A stretch of 14,854 nucleotides of DNA from Candidatus Elarobacter sp. (GTDB lineage: Bacteria > Vulcanimicrobiota > Vulcanimicrobiia > Vulcanimicrobiales > Vulcanimicrobiaceae), in contig JASLGJ010000573.1 of the NCBI GenBank assembly GCA_030150085.1, positions 1 to 14,854 on the forward strand. Reading direction: 5' to 3'. The translations under genes and the position numbers were made by a program. The notes beneath the pieces were generated by a model, which was given only the letters and a program-made list of their open reading frames with translations, ran no database searches and was not told where the DNA came from. Of this stretch, positions 6,380 to 13,897 are shown piece after piece. Position 1 is the first letter of the stretch. Each line of letters opens with the position of its first letter.

Positions 6380-7150
6380 TCAGCCCTTCGGGACCGCCGC
6401 CAGCAAGCTCTCCATCTCGGCGTGGACGCGCCCGTTACTGGCCAGGACCGAGCCCGCCGCCAGATCGAGCGGGCCGCTGGGCAGGCCGCTCACCCGCCCG
6501 CCCGCGGCCTCGACGATCAGCGCGCCGGCCGCGAGGTCCCACGGCTGGAGGTCCCACTCCCAGAACGCGTCGTAGCGCCCGGCCGCGACGAAGGCCAGGT
6601 CCAGCGCCGCGCTGCCGTCGCGCCGCACCGCCTGGGCGCGGTCGGAGAGCGCCGCGAAGTAGCGCCCGTTGCGCGCGTAGGCGGCCGGGTTGAAGCCGGT
6701 GCAGACCATCGCGTCGGCCACCCGGGCCACCGCCGAGACGCCGAGCGGCTCGCCGTTGCGGGTCGCCGGGCCGCCCCGCCGCGCGGCGTAGAGCTCGCCC
6801 AGCACGGGAGCGTAGATCGCGCCGGCCTCGACCACGCCGGCCTTCTCGTAGGCGATCGAGACGCAGAAGAGCGGGTAGCGGTGGGCGTAGTTCGTCGTCC
6901 CGTCGAGCGGGTCGACGATGAAGCGCTCGTCGCCCGCGCCGGCGTGGGCGCCGCTCTCCTCGCCCAGGATCGAGGCGCGCGGAAAGGCCGCGCCGATGCG
7001 GGCCACGATCAGCGCCTCGCTGGCGCGGTCGGCGTCGGTGACCAGGTCGTGCGCCCTCTTCTCGGCGATCTCGCGCGGGCCGTCGAGCCGCTCGCGCAGG
7101 AGCGCGCCCGCATCGCGAGCGAGCGCGGTGATGAACGCGAGCGGGTCCAG
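6380..7150 (-). CDS. Inositol-monophosphatase family (SuhB/CysQ-like) phosphatase, probable CTG start
   Basis: Mg2+-dependent, Li+-sensitive-type phosphatase family acting on inositol phosphates, 3'-phosphoadenosine nucleotides or similar sugar phosphates; cytosolic. The 256 residues match the family's usual length. Metal-site motifs are GEES at 63-66 (Glu64), DPLDGTTNYAH at 80-90 (Asp80, Asp83) and WDLAAGALIVEAAGG at 204-218 (Asp205). LVTDADRASE at 36-45 is the usual N-terminal block. No ATG, GTG or TTG exists in frame at a sensible position. The only start giving a family-length protein is CTG (bases 7150-7148), six bases after a perfect AGGAGG. The next downstream candidate, a GTG in LIVARI, would remove about 48 residues including conserved ones. 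The divergent membrane-protein gene starts 27 bases away, so the promoter must lie within that gene. The substrate is not resolved between inositol phosphate and other members. Confidence 0.92.
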   Translation of the reverse strand: MDPLAFITALARDAGALLRERLDGPREIAEKRAHDLVTDADRASEALIVARIGAAFPRASILGEESGAHAGAGDERFIVDPLDGTTNYAHRYPLFCVSIAYEKAGVVEAGAIYAPVLGELYAARRGGPATRNGEPLGVSAVARVADAMVCTGFNPAAYARNGRYFAALSDRAQAVRRDGSAALDLAFVAAGRYDAFWEWDLQPWDLAAGALIVEAAGGRVSGLPSGPLDLAAGSVLASNGRVHAEMESLLAAVPKG

Positions 7151-7156
7151 CGAAGG

Positions 7157-7162
7157 CCTCCT
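7157..7162 (-). promoter_or_regulatory. Perfect AGGAGG Shine-Dalgarno preceding a CTG start
   Basis: On the minus strand AGGAGG is followed by six bases and then CTG GAC CCG, the first codons of the phosphatase. No canonical start codon lies at usable spacing, so this site is the main evidence for the CTG start. Confidence 0.75.
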
Positions 7163-7177
7163 CGGAAGTGCGCAGCG

Positions 7178-7654
7178 ATGAGGAGAGACGCTTCCCGCTC
7201 GCGCGACCGCGTCCTCGCGGCGATCGAGCTCCCGGCCCTGGGCATCTGGCTGGGCGCGCTGCTCGGCTTCGCCTTCGTCGCGGCGCCGCTGGCCTTCCGC
7301 CTGATCGCGCCGCTCGACGTGGGCCGCTTCGCGGCGCTGACCGCCGGACAGCTCGCGGTGCTGACCAAGTGGGGCTACGCGCTGGGCGGGATCGCGCTGC
7401 TCGCCGCGCTGCTGCGCGCGGTGCGGGCGGGCGACCGCACCTGGGACTTCGCGCGCGCCGCGCTCGTCGCCGCCGCGCTGGCCCTGAGCACCTACCACCA
7501 GCGGGTGATCGTGCAGGCCATGCAGCGCACGCCCGACCTCGCCTCGCCCGCCTACCACGCGCTGCACGCGCGCTCGACCCAGGTCTACGGCGCGGTCGTG
7601 CTGCTCGGGCTGATCGCGCTGGTGCTCGCCGCCGTGCGCCGCGACGACGCCTAA
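7178..7654 (+). CDS. Four-helix membrane protein, DUF4149-like
   Basis: A 158-residue integral membrane protein of unknown function resembling the DUF4149 (TMEM205-like) family. Four hydrophobic segments are visible at about residues 14-40, 59-82, 92-113 and 135-153. The first includes LGIWLGALLGFAFVAAPLAF, similar to the family's N-terminal W-G...A-P...F pattern. A polar loop at about 114-134 carries HALHARSTQ. The start is ATG 7178, with GGAAG nine bases upstream and only 27 bases from the divergent phosphatase start. The stop TAA (7652-7654) overlaps the TAG of the convergent adhesin-like gene (7651-7653 on the minus strand), leaving no room for a terminator. Family assignment rests on the membrane pattern and the first segment only, so it is moderate. 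Confidence 0.7.
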   Translation: MRRDASRSRDRVLAAIELPALGIWLGALLGFAFVAAPLAFRLIAPLDVGRFAALTAGQLAVLTKWGYALGGIALLAALLRAVRAGDRTWDFARAALVAAALALSTYHQRVIVQAMQRTPDLASPAYHALHARSTQVYGAVVLLGLIALVLAAVRRDDA

Positions 7655-10600
7655 TTGCTGATCCAGGTGAAGGTGACGGTGTGCTGCTGCGAGGCGACCG
7701 CCTCGGTGCCGATCGTCACCCGGTAGTCGGTCATGAAGACGTACGGCGTGCGGTAGGACTGGGTGGTGCCGCCGCCCGTGGTCTGCGCGACCAGGAAGCC
7801 GGACGAGCCCGGGCTGGTCGGCAGCACGGTCATGGTCGTCGTCCCGTTCGCGACGTTGGCGTCCTGCTTCTGCGAGCCGGTCGGCTCGTAGGCGATCTGG
7901 GCCTCGTTCGTCACCGCGGCGCCGGTGGTCGCGGGGTTGTTGTCGATCGAGGCGTAGAGCGCCCAGCCGTAGGGCGTCGCGAGCGGCGTCCAGACGTTGA
8001 CCTGCACCGCCCCGGTGCACGTCTTGGACGAGCTGGGTGCGATCGCCCCGAAGTCGAGCAGGTTGGTCGAGGTGTTGTAGGTCCAGCCCGTTCCGGTGCA
8101 GCTCACGCTGGGGTTGACCGCGACCGAGAGCACCGCGCTGTTGGTGATCGTCAGCGTCGTGTCGTTGACCCAGGTCTCGGCCGCCGCGACCTTGGTGGCC
8201 GGCGCGGCCTTGGAATAGACCGCGGTCGGGAAGGCGTAGATCACGTTGACCCGGTAGGGCATCTTCATCGAGAACGCGACGTTGACCGAGTCGCCGGGCT
8301 GCAGGTTGCAGCTCTCGAGGCGGATCACGCCGTCGTTGGCGGTCTGCGAGCTCGACGAGACGTAGTCGTTGTTGGCGGCGACGATCTGGCAGCCGCCCGA
8401 GCCGTTGTTGCCCGAGTAGCTGATCGTGCCCGCGAACGCGGCCGGGGTGAGGGTCGGATAGACCCCGCCCGAGTCGGCGCCCGGCGCGCCGGTGTTGGTC
8501 GTCCCCGGCACGGTGATCTCGATCTTGCCGATCGTGTTGTTGCCCGTGTTGGTGACGGTGTAGACGAACGAGTTGCCGTAGGTCGCGTTGCTGTCGCCGC
8601 CGGTCGCCGGCTGCGTGCCCGCGCTCAGCGGCGGCGCGGTGTCGGAGGCATTGTACGTGCCGACCCCGCTGAACCCGGCCGAGGCCGCGGTGCCGGTCTG
8701 CACGTTGATGGTGAACGGCGTCCCGGCCGACCAGCCGTTGCCGTTGCCGCCGTGGGCGAAGATGTAGCCGGTGTAGGCCCCGGAGTTGCCGGTGGTGACG
8801 AACTTCATCGGCACCGAGAAGGTCTGGCCGGGCTGCAGCGCCTCCTGCTCGTTGGGCGACTGCGCGCACTCGTCGGCCTTGGGCGCGTCGCCGCCGCGGG
8901 TCGTGCCGCCGATCGAGTTGGGCAGCGTGTAGCTGGTGTCGTACTGGTTGCTGCACAGCCCGAACCAGTAATAGGTGTGGCCGCCGTAGACGAAGCTGTT
9001 CTGGCCGTTGAGGAACTGCCAGCCGGCCGGCGAGATCGCGCCGAACTGGGTCGTGATCGAGGACACCGGCTGGCCCGCGGCGGGCGTCGGGACCTCGACC
9101 AGGATGCCGTCCACCCAGTCCGGGAAGGGGTCGGAGCTGTAGGGCGTGTTCTCGAACTGCAGGGTGACGTTGTTGGTCAGGTTCGTGCCCAGCGTGGCGG
9201 GCGTGACCGTGGCCAGCATCTCGCTTGCGTTCAAGGAGTACGCGGCGATCGAGTTGGCCGGGATCGCCTGGCCGCTCTGGGTCTTGGGCGCGAACACGTC
9301 GCGCGTGCCGTCGGCGGTCAGGTTGATGAGGTGGCCGAACCCGGCGTCGCCGTTGTAGATGATGCCGCCGACCGGCGAGTAGGGGAACGAGACCGACGAC
9401 TGCGGGATGTCGACGAAGCAGTAGAACAACTGCCCGTTCGAGATCGCGGTGCCGTTGCCGTTCCAGTTCGAGACGCAGAACGAGTTGGCCGGGATGCCGT
9501 TCACGCCCCCGCAGTTGGTGACGGTGAACGTCGTGTTGGGGACGCCGTTGAAGCTGTAGCCGGTCCCGGCGCTGGTGACCTTGGAGGCGTCGATGCCGGG
9601 CGGGAGCGTGATCGCGACCGCGCTGAACGTCGCGCTGCCGCTGCTGCTCGTGTTGGTGATCGCGAAGCCGTAGATGTTCGAGCCCGCCGCCGACGCGAAC
9701 GGCTGGTTGGCGGCATAGGCGTTGGCGGCGTAGACGTTGGCGTAGGGAACGCCGAAATACGTGCCCAGGTGGCTGTTGGTGTACGGCGTGTAGCCCGGCA
9801 GCAGCTGGAGCGAGGTGGCGTTGGCGGTGTTGCCGACGATCTCGGCGACGATCGTGCCCGAGTGGTTGGAGCCGTTGTCGGTGACCTGCATCTGGCTTGC
9901 GACGTACTGCCCGCCCGAGCCCTTGTTGTTGTGCAGCGGGAAGATCGACGAGGTGAGCGTGCAGGGGCTGTTGGACGGGCAGACCGACGACGAGCCGGCG
10001 GTGACCTTGAGCGGGACGACCAGCTGCGAGCCGGGCTTGAGGCCCTTGTTCGCGGGCGCGGTCAGGGTCAGCGTGAAACCGGCCCCGGTCGAGCCGGTCA
10101 GCGACACGGTCCAGCTCTGGTGGTCGCTGTCGAGGATCGGGGCGCAGCCGCCGGTGCAGGTCAGGGCCGGGAACGGGGCCGAGGTCGTGACCACGATCTT
10201 CTGCAGCGAGTCGCCGTTGCCGTCGCCGAAGCGCACGTTGGCATCGTTGAGGAAGGTGATCGTCGCGTCGGTCTGGGTGCCGCTGCCCGAGGCCGCCTGC
10301 AACTGGTTGGAGCCGGTCGGGAAGGTCGGCAGCATGCTGTAGCCCAGCACCTCCCAGGCCTGCGAGGCCACCGTCGCCTTGGCGGTGACGTCGTAGATAC
10401 TGGTGGTGTAGACGTTGCCGGTGTACGAGGACGCCAGCGGCAGGCCGGTGTTGGTGGGCAGACCCCACTGGTCGTTGCTCGAGGTCAGCGCGCCCGCCGC
10501 CGGCGTCTGGTCGGCGAACTGCTTGACCACGTTGCCCTGCGGGTCGGCGATGGTGACCCGGTAGGTGTGCGCGTTGTTGAGCCCGGTCGCCCCGTTGTAG

Positions 10601-11691
10601 ACGTTGACGAAGGTCATGTTCGAGTCGGCCCAGCCGGTGCCGTTGCCGTTGTAGGCCACGCGCGGGGTGGTCTCGCTGCCGACGGTGCTGAACGGCACGC
10701 CGGTGCCGTCGTAGAACTGCACCACCGCGGCGGCCGCGCCGCCGGTCGGGCTGAGGATCGTGAAGTTGCGCTGGCCGACCCGCTGGTGGGTGGTCTGGTC
10801 GTAGAGCGAGACGCTGTACGCGCCGGGCTGCAGCGCGGCGGGCGTGCCGATCGCCGGCACCCACGAGGCGGTGTAGGTCCCGGTCGACGAGACGACGCCC
10901 GTCACGGACGAGGTCTCGACCGGGCACAGGCCGTTGGGGTACGAGCCCTGCTGGGGCGCGGTGAAGACGCAGTAGCCGTTGTCCGACGTGTTCTCGATCG
11001 CGTACACGTAGGCGTCGGTCGGGGTCAGGCCGTTGGCCGAGAGGTAGATCGCGTTGCTGCCGTTGGCGACGGCATTCTGCTGCGGCACGGTCAGGCCGGA
11101 GTCGGCGTAGGTGTCGAAGTTGATCTGCGAGCCCACCGCGACGTAGGCCACCGCGTCCCACGTCGCGGCCGGGTGGCCGGCGTTGATCGTGGTGTTGAGC
11201 GCGCCGATCGTGTAGATGCCCTGCTGGCTGAGGATCAGCACGGCGGTGCCGGGGTCGGCGTTGCCGGTGTAGGTGCCGCCCAGCGTCACCGGCGCGACCG
11301 TGCCGTTGGGCGCCTGCACGTAGTCCTGGTACACCGAGGTCGTGCCGGGCAGGTTCTTCGCGCCGACCGTGAGCCGGCAGTTGAGCGGGAAGATGTCGGT
11401 GTTGGCGGGCTGGGTGCAGGTCGCGCCGTTCTGCACCAGGTTCATGTAGGCCCCGTAGGCCGAGCGCGGCCGGCGCGAGCGGCGGTCCTTGGGCGCGGGC
11501 GGGAAGGGCGGGATCGCGCTCTTCGCCCCGGCCGGGACCAGCAGCGGCGCGAGCGAAGGCAGGGCGGCTCCCGGCGCTTGCGTGCTGCGGCGCGAGGGGA
11601 GCTGGCGCGCGCTCTGCGCGAGCACGGCCATCCCCGAGACGGCGAGCAGCACCAGGGCGAGCAGGACGGAGAGCGATCGTGATGTGCGCAC
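7651..11691 (-). CDS. Very large exported beta-rich, adhesin-like surface protein (1346 residues)
   Basis: No named family is recognised over the whole length. Residues 1-26 are a Sec signal peptide. Residues 28-77 are a Pro/Arg/Ser-rich linker, after which the chain is almost purely beta-type, rich in Gly, Thr, Ser, Asn, Val and Tyr. Ig-like or DUF11-like strands recur, for example YGFAITNTSSSGSATFSAV near 680 and FVYTVTNTGNNTIGKIEITV near 1045. Paired cysteines such as TCTGGC and VCPSNSPC suggest disulfides. There is no LPXTG motif, C-terminal membrane anchor or autotransporter barrel, so attachment probably depends on partners. GTG at 11691 is the only possible start: the same frame has a TGA shortly upstream and the signal peptide begins here. 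It lies one base after the stop of the pilin-like gene and has no Shine-Dalgarno sequence, implying reinitiation. As last gene of the surface cluster it may be a tip adhesin, which is inference. Confidence 0.85.
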   Translation of the reverse strand: MRTSRSLSVLLALVLLAVSGMAVLAQSARQLPSRRSTQAPGAALPSLAPLLVPAGAKSAIPPFPPAPKDRRSRRPRSAYGAYMNLVQNGATCTQPANTDIFPLNCRLTVGAKNLPGTTSVYQDYVQAPNGTVAPVTLGGTYTGNADPGTAVLILSQQGIYTIGALNTTINAGHPAATWDAVAYVAVGSQINFDTYADSGLTVPQQNAVANGSNAIYLSANGLTPTDAYVYAIENTSDNGYCVFTAPQQGSYPNGLCPVETSSVTGVVSSTGTYTASWVPAIGTPAALQPGAYSVSLYDQTTHQRVGQRNFTILSPTGGAAAAVVQFYDGTGVPFSTVGSETTPRVAYNGNGTGWADSNMTFVNVYNGATGLNNAHTYRVTIADPQGNVVKQFADQTPAAGALTSSNDQWGLPTNTGLPLASSYTGNVYTTSIYDVTAKATVASQAWEVLGYSMLPTFPTGSNQLQAASGSGTQTDATITFLNDANVRFGDGNGDSLQKIVVTTSAPFPALTCTGGCAPILDSDHQSWTVSLTGSTGAGFTLTLTAPANKGLKPGSQLVVPLKVTAGSSSVCPSNSPCTLTSSIFPLHNNKGSGGQYVASQMQVTDNGSNHSGTIVAEIVGNTANATSLQLLPGYTPYTNSHLGTYFGVPYANVYAANAYAANQPFASAAGSNIYGFAITNTSSSGSATFSAVAITLPPGIDASKVTSAGTGYSFNGVPNTTFTVTNCGGVNGIPANSFCVSNWNGNGTAISNGQLFYCFVDIPQSSVSFPYSPVGGIIYNGDAGFGHLINLTADGTRDVFAPKTQSGQAIPANSIAAYSLNASEMLATVTPATLGTNLTNNVTLQFENTPYSSDPFPDWVDGILVEVPTPAAGQPVSSITTQFGAISPAGWQFLNGQNSFVYGGHTYYWFGLCSNQYDTSYTLPNSIGGTTRGGDAPKADECAQSPNEQEALQPGQTFSVPMKFVTTGNSGAYTGYIFAHGGNGNGWSAGTPFTINVQTGTAASAGFSGVGTYNASDTAPPLSAGTQPATGGDSNATYGNSFVYTVTNTGNNTIGKIEITVPGTTNTGAPGADSGGVYPTLTPAAFAGTISYSGNNGSGGCQIVAANNDYVSSSSQTANDGVIRLESCNLQPGDSVNVAFSMKMPYRVNVIYAFPTAVYSKAAPATKVAAAETWVNDTTLTITNSAVLSVAVNPSVSCTGTGWTYNTSTNLLDFGAIAPSSSKTCTGAVQVNVWTPLATPYGWALYASIDNNPATTGAAVTNEAQIAYEPTGSQKQDANVANGTTTMTVLPTSPGSSGFLVAQTTGGGTTQSYRTPYVFMTDYRVTIGTEAVASQQHTVTFTWISN

Positions 11692-11692
11692 G

Positions 11693-12379
11693 TCAGTACG
11701 TCACGTACAGGTTGTACTGCAAGTTGGTGGAGTACGTCCCGGCCACCACCGTGCTGGGCACGGTCAGCTGCAGGTCCACGCAGAGGTTCTTGGACACGTT
11801 GGCCGCGGCGTTGAAGGCCAGCTCGCCGGGCGAGCCTTGGTTGGCGTACGGGGTGAACTTGGTCGAGACGCCCTGCACCGACCAGGCCAGGTTGGAGACC
11901 ACCGGGTAGTCGTAGGTCGGGAACGCCCCGCCCGCGCCGCTGACCGAGCCGTAGACCCAGTCCGTCACCTTCCAGGCGTAGACGAACGTGGCGTTGATCT
12001 TGAAGGCGCAGGTGTAGGTGTTCGTGCCGTACGAGGCGCTCAGGCTGAGGTGGTTGGGGGTGAGCTTGAGGTAGGTGCCGGTCGGGTCGGCCTTGGTGGT
12101 CACGTTGACCTTGGCGCTGCCCTGGGCCGAGGTCACCTGGGCGACCGTCAGCGGCGCGCCGGCGCGCTGCACCGCGCGGGCCAGCTGGCGGCGGGCGGTC
12201 GCGACGCGCACCGCGCGCTCCGGGCTGACGAACGCCACCGGCGAGGGCGTCACGGTGACCGTGAAGGTGAGGATCTTGGTCGTGTACTGGACCGTGGTGG
12301 CGTCGGCGCGCAGGCCGAACAGCACGACGGCGGCCAGCGCCGCGACGGCACCGGCGAGAAGGCGCAGCCGCGCGCTCAT
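11693..12379 (-). CDS. Exported pilin-like beta protein with basic helical insert (subunit B)
   Basis: A 228-residue exported protein, not assigned to a known family. The signal peptide spans about residues 1-27 (cut after ADA). A beta segment TKILTFTVTVTPSPV is followed by a basic helical stretch at about 53-76 (SPERAVRVATARRQLARAVQ) absent from its relatives, then a beta-rich body. Two cysteines (TYTCAF and NLCVDL) could form a disulfide. The C-terminus, VDLQLTVPSTVVAGTYSTN followed by LQYNLYVTY, has the look of a pilin or SCPU-type final strand and shares the D-x-Q-L signature with the subunits at 12376-13053 and 13898-14665. Its ATG overlaps the TGA of the upstream subunit (ATGA, 12376-12379), and the large adhesin-like gene starts one base after its stop. 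It is therefore tightly coupled on both sides. A structural subunit or adaptor role is inferred. Confidence 0.8.
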   Translation of the reverse strand: MSARLRLLAGAVAALAAVVLFGLRADATTVQYTTKILTFTVTVTPSPVAFVSPERAVRVATARRQLARAVQRAGAPLTVAQVTSAQGSAKVNVTTKADPTGTYLKLTPNHLSLSASYGTNTYTCAFKINATFVYAWKVTDWVYGSVSGAGGAFPTYDYPVVSNLAWSVQGVSTKFTPYANQGSPGELAFNAAANVSKNLCVDLQLTVPSTVVAGTYSTNLQYNLYVTY

Positions 12380-13053
12380 GAGGCCACCGCCGTGTAGACG
12401 ACGTAGATGCTGTAGGAGCTGATGTTGGTCGAGCTGGGCACGTCGAGCTGGTAGTCGTAGCCCTGCGACGCGCTGCCGCCGGGCAGGCTCACCGTCGCGG
12501 TGTTGTACTGCCAGATCTGGGCCGAGCTGTTGGGAGCGGCACCGCCGTAGCCGATGCTCGCGCTGCTCGCGCCGTAGGTGACGGGGCTGAGCGTCTTCTG
12601 GAACGAGTGCGCCGTCGGCGGCCCGGTGTAGGGCGTGTTGCTCGAGCTCGAAGGCAGCCAGTAGAGCGAGTTCTGCAGCGGGAAGGTGGCGTCGAAGTCC
12701 GACGTGCCCTCGGCGTAGAGCACGAAGCCGTTCACGTCGTTGGTCCCGACCGCGACTTGCGCGGCGTACTTGTAGAGGTAGTTGTAGCCTTGCACGACGG
12801 TTCCGAAGTCGATCGCGCCCGTGCTCGTACCCGGTCCGGGCGAGGGGGTCGAGCCGGAACCGGCCCCGCCCTGCGGTCCGTAGCCGGTCTGGTAGTTGGT
12901 CGTCAGGGTCATGTTGATGCTCGGCGGCACGTGGTAGAGCACCCGGACCGAACCGTTCGTTGCCACGGGTGTCGCGGAACTGGGGCCGGCGTATGCCACG
13001 GCGATTGCCACCAGCGCAATCGCCGCGATCCCGGCGAGCGAGCGGAACCGCAT
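12376..13053 (-). CDS. Exported pilin-like beta protein (subunit A)
   Basis: A 225-residue exported protein with signal peptide (residues 1-27, cut near SSA) and no cysteines. The mature N-terminus GSVRVLYHVPPSINMTLTTNY (34-54) aligns without gaps to a matching segment at 30-50 of the 14665 gene product. Both carry a shared GSV-x8-9-P...TNY pattern. A Gly/Ser/Pro linker follows at about 59-77, then a Tyr/Ser/Thr-rich beta body ending YDYQLDVPSSTNISSYSIYV. The last segment shares the D-x-Q-L-x-V-P signature with subunit B. The ATG at 13053 has AAGGA about nine bases upstream. The frame continues upstream through the chaperone region only as an out-of-frame open stretch with no biological start. 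The gap to the chaperone gene is 56 bases and contains a hairpin; the downstream gene overlaps by four bases. The likely role is a structural subunit of a surface fibre, which is inference from context. Confidence 0.82.
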   Translation of the reverse strand: MRFRSLAGIAAIALVAIAVAYAGPSSATPVATNGSVRVLYHVPPSINMTLTTNYQTGYGPQGGAGSGSTPSPGPGTSTGAIDFGTVVQGYNYLYKYAAQVAVGTNDVNGFVLYAEGTSDFDATFPLQNSLYWLPSSSSNTPYTGPPTAHSFQKTLSPVTYGASSASIGYGGAAPNSSAQIWQYNTATVSLPGGSASQGYDYQLDVPSSTNISSYSIYVVYTAVAS

Positions 13054-13075
13054 GAAGTCAGATCCTTCTTGACGA

Positions 13076-13099
13076 GCGAGCTCTCTCCGTAGGGCTCGC
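13076..13099. promoter_or_regulatory. Intercistronic hairpin between chaperone-like gene and subunit A
   Basis: GCGAGC (13076-13081) is complementary to GCTCGC (13094-13099), with a 12-base loop. It lies in the 56-base gap between the two minus-strand genes and ends about 22 bases before the subunit A start. It lacks a T-run. It could act in RNA processing or stability, letting the subunit be expressed differently from the chaperone, but a six-pair stem is common by chance in DNA this GC-rich. Confidence 0.3.
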
Positions 13100-13109
13100 G
13101 GCGAATCGG

Positions 13110-13886
13110 CTAGTGGACGGTGAACGTCGTCTGGCCGCCGGTGAGCTTGGGACCGCCGTAGTCGAGCACCGCCACCGCGTCGTACGTTCCGGCCGGCAGG
13201 CTCTTGCCGGTCGCTTCCAGCACCACGCGCGAGCCGCGCTCGACGAGCTGCTGCGTGGCGACCGGGAGCTTCTCCACGACTTGGCCGGCCTTGCGGATCT
13301 CGACCCGGCCGTTCACGTAGACGTGGACGTTGCCGACGTTCTTGAAGCCGACCACGACCTTCTGCGCGCCCGGCGCGGGCTGCACCGCCACGTTGTCGAC
13401 CTCGCCGCCGATGCGGCCCGTGTCGCCCACCAGGGCGTAGAACTTGGAGGCGATGCGCTCCGAGAAGCCGATCGAGCCCGGCTTGCGGGTCGGGCGGGTC
13501 TGGAAAAAGATGATCGTCGCGTACTCGCCCACCTTGTGCTCGGGCACCGTGAACGAGACGCGCACCTGCTGGAAGCCGCCCGCCGGGATGTCGAACTCGC
13601 GCGGGTTGACCGCCATGTACGGGGCGAGCGAGAACGCGCTCTTGCCGGGCGCCATGAAGACGTGCTGGCCGTTGGGCGCGATGGTGAAATCGGAGAGCGA
13701 CGCCTGCACGTGCACGACGTCCTGGCCGTCGTTGCGCACGGTGACGGGGACGGTTTCGGTCTTGCCGGCCTGGGTCGGGATCTCGTTCTTCGTCGGGATG
13801 ACGTTGAGCCCGATGTCGGCGGGGGCCGGCGCGGACGCCGCGAGGATGCTCGCGACGGCGGCGCACACGAAAAGACGTGCTCTCAC
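13110..13886 (-). CDS. Periplasmic chaperone-like protein with two Ig-type domains (PapD/DUF916-like)
   Basis: A 258-residue exported protein. The signal peptide ends near residue 23 (APA). The first Ig-like domain covers about 25-132. It has the pattern of pilus chaperones and of DUF916 WxL-interacting proteins: a proline-started strand (NVIPTKNEIPTQAGK), TVRNDGQDVVHVQ in place of the usual T-x-N-x-G-D stretch, and a P-R-E-F-D-I-P-A-G-G-F-Q-Q-V-R-V segment at 95-110. A second beta domain (about 164-258) holds VVVGFKNVGNVHVYVNGRVE and LPAGTYDAVAVLDYGG. No transmembrane helix follows the second domain, unlike typical Gram-positive WxLIPs, so a soluble periplasmic chaperone is favoured. It starts at GTG 13886, with GGAGA just upstream and 11 bases after the stop of the first pilin-like gene. 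Its position among beta-rich exported subunits supports a role in folding or delivering them. A usher was not found in the window. Confidence 0.7.
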   Translation of the reverse strand: MRARLFVCAAVASILAASAPAPADIGLNVIPTKNEIPTQAGKTETVPVTVRNDGQDVVHVQASLSDFTIAPNGQHVFMAPGKSAFSLAPYMAVNPREFDIPAGGFQQVRVSFTVPEHKVGEYATIIFFQTRPTRKPGSIGFSERIASKFYALVGDTGRIGGEVDNVAVQPAPGAQKVVVGFKNVGNVHVYVNGRVEIRKAGQVVEKLPVATQQLVERGSRVVLEATGKSLPAGTYDAVAVLDYGGPKLTGGQTTFTVH

Positions 13887-13897
13887 GATTCTCCGGT

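Noticed and set aside
6380..11161. A single 1593-codon minus-strand open frame covering the phosphatase and much of the adhesin region
   Set aside because: Only the last 256 codons show inositol-monophosphatase motifs. The rest is Arg/Gln/His-rich shadow coding of the adhesin-like gene in the wrong frame and opposite the membrane-protein gene.
7168..11682. A 1504-codon open frame on the plus strand opposite the adhesin-like gene
   Set aside because: Its translation is dominated by Arg, Gly, Val and Asp with no domain or signal, as expected for the complement of a high-GC gene. The minus strand shows a signal peptide, beta-type composition and operon spacing. It also runs through the membrane-protein gene in another frame.
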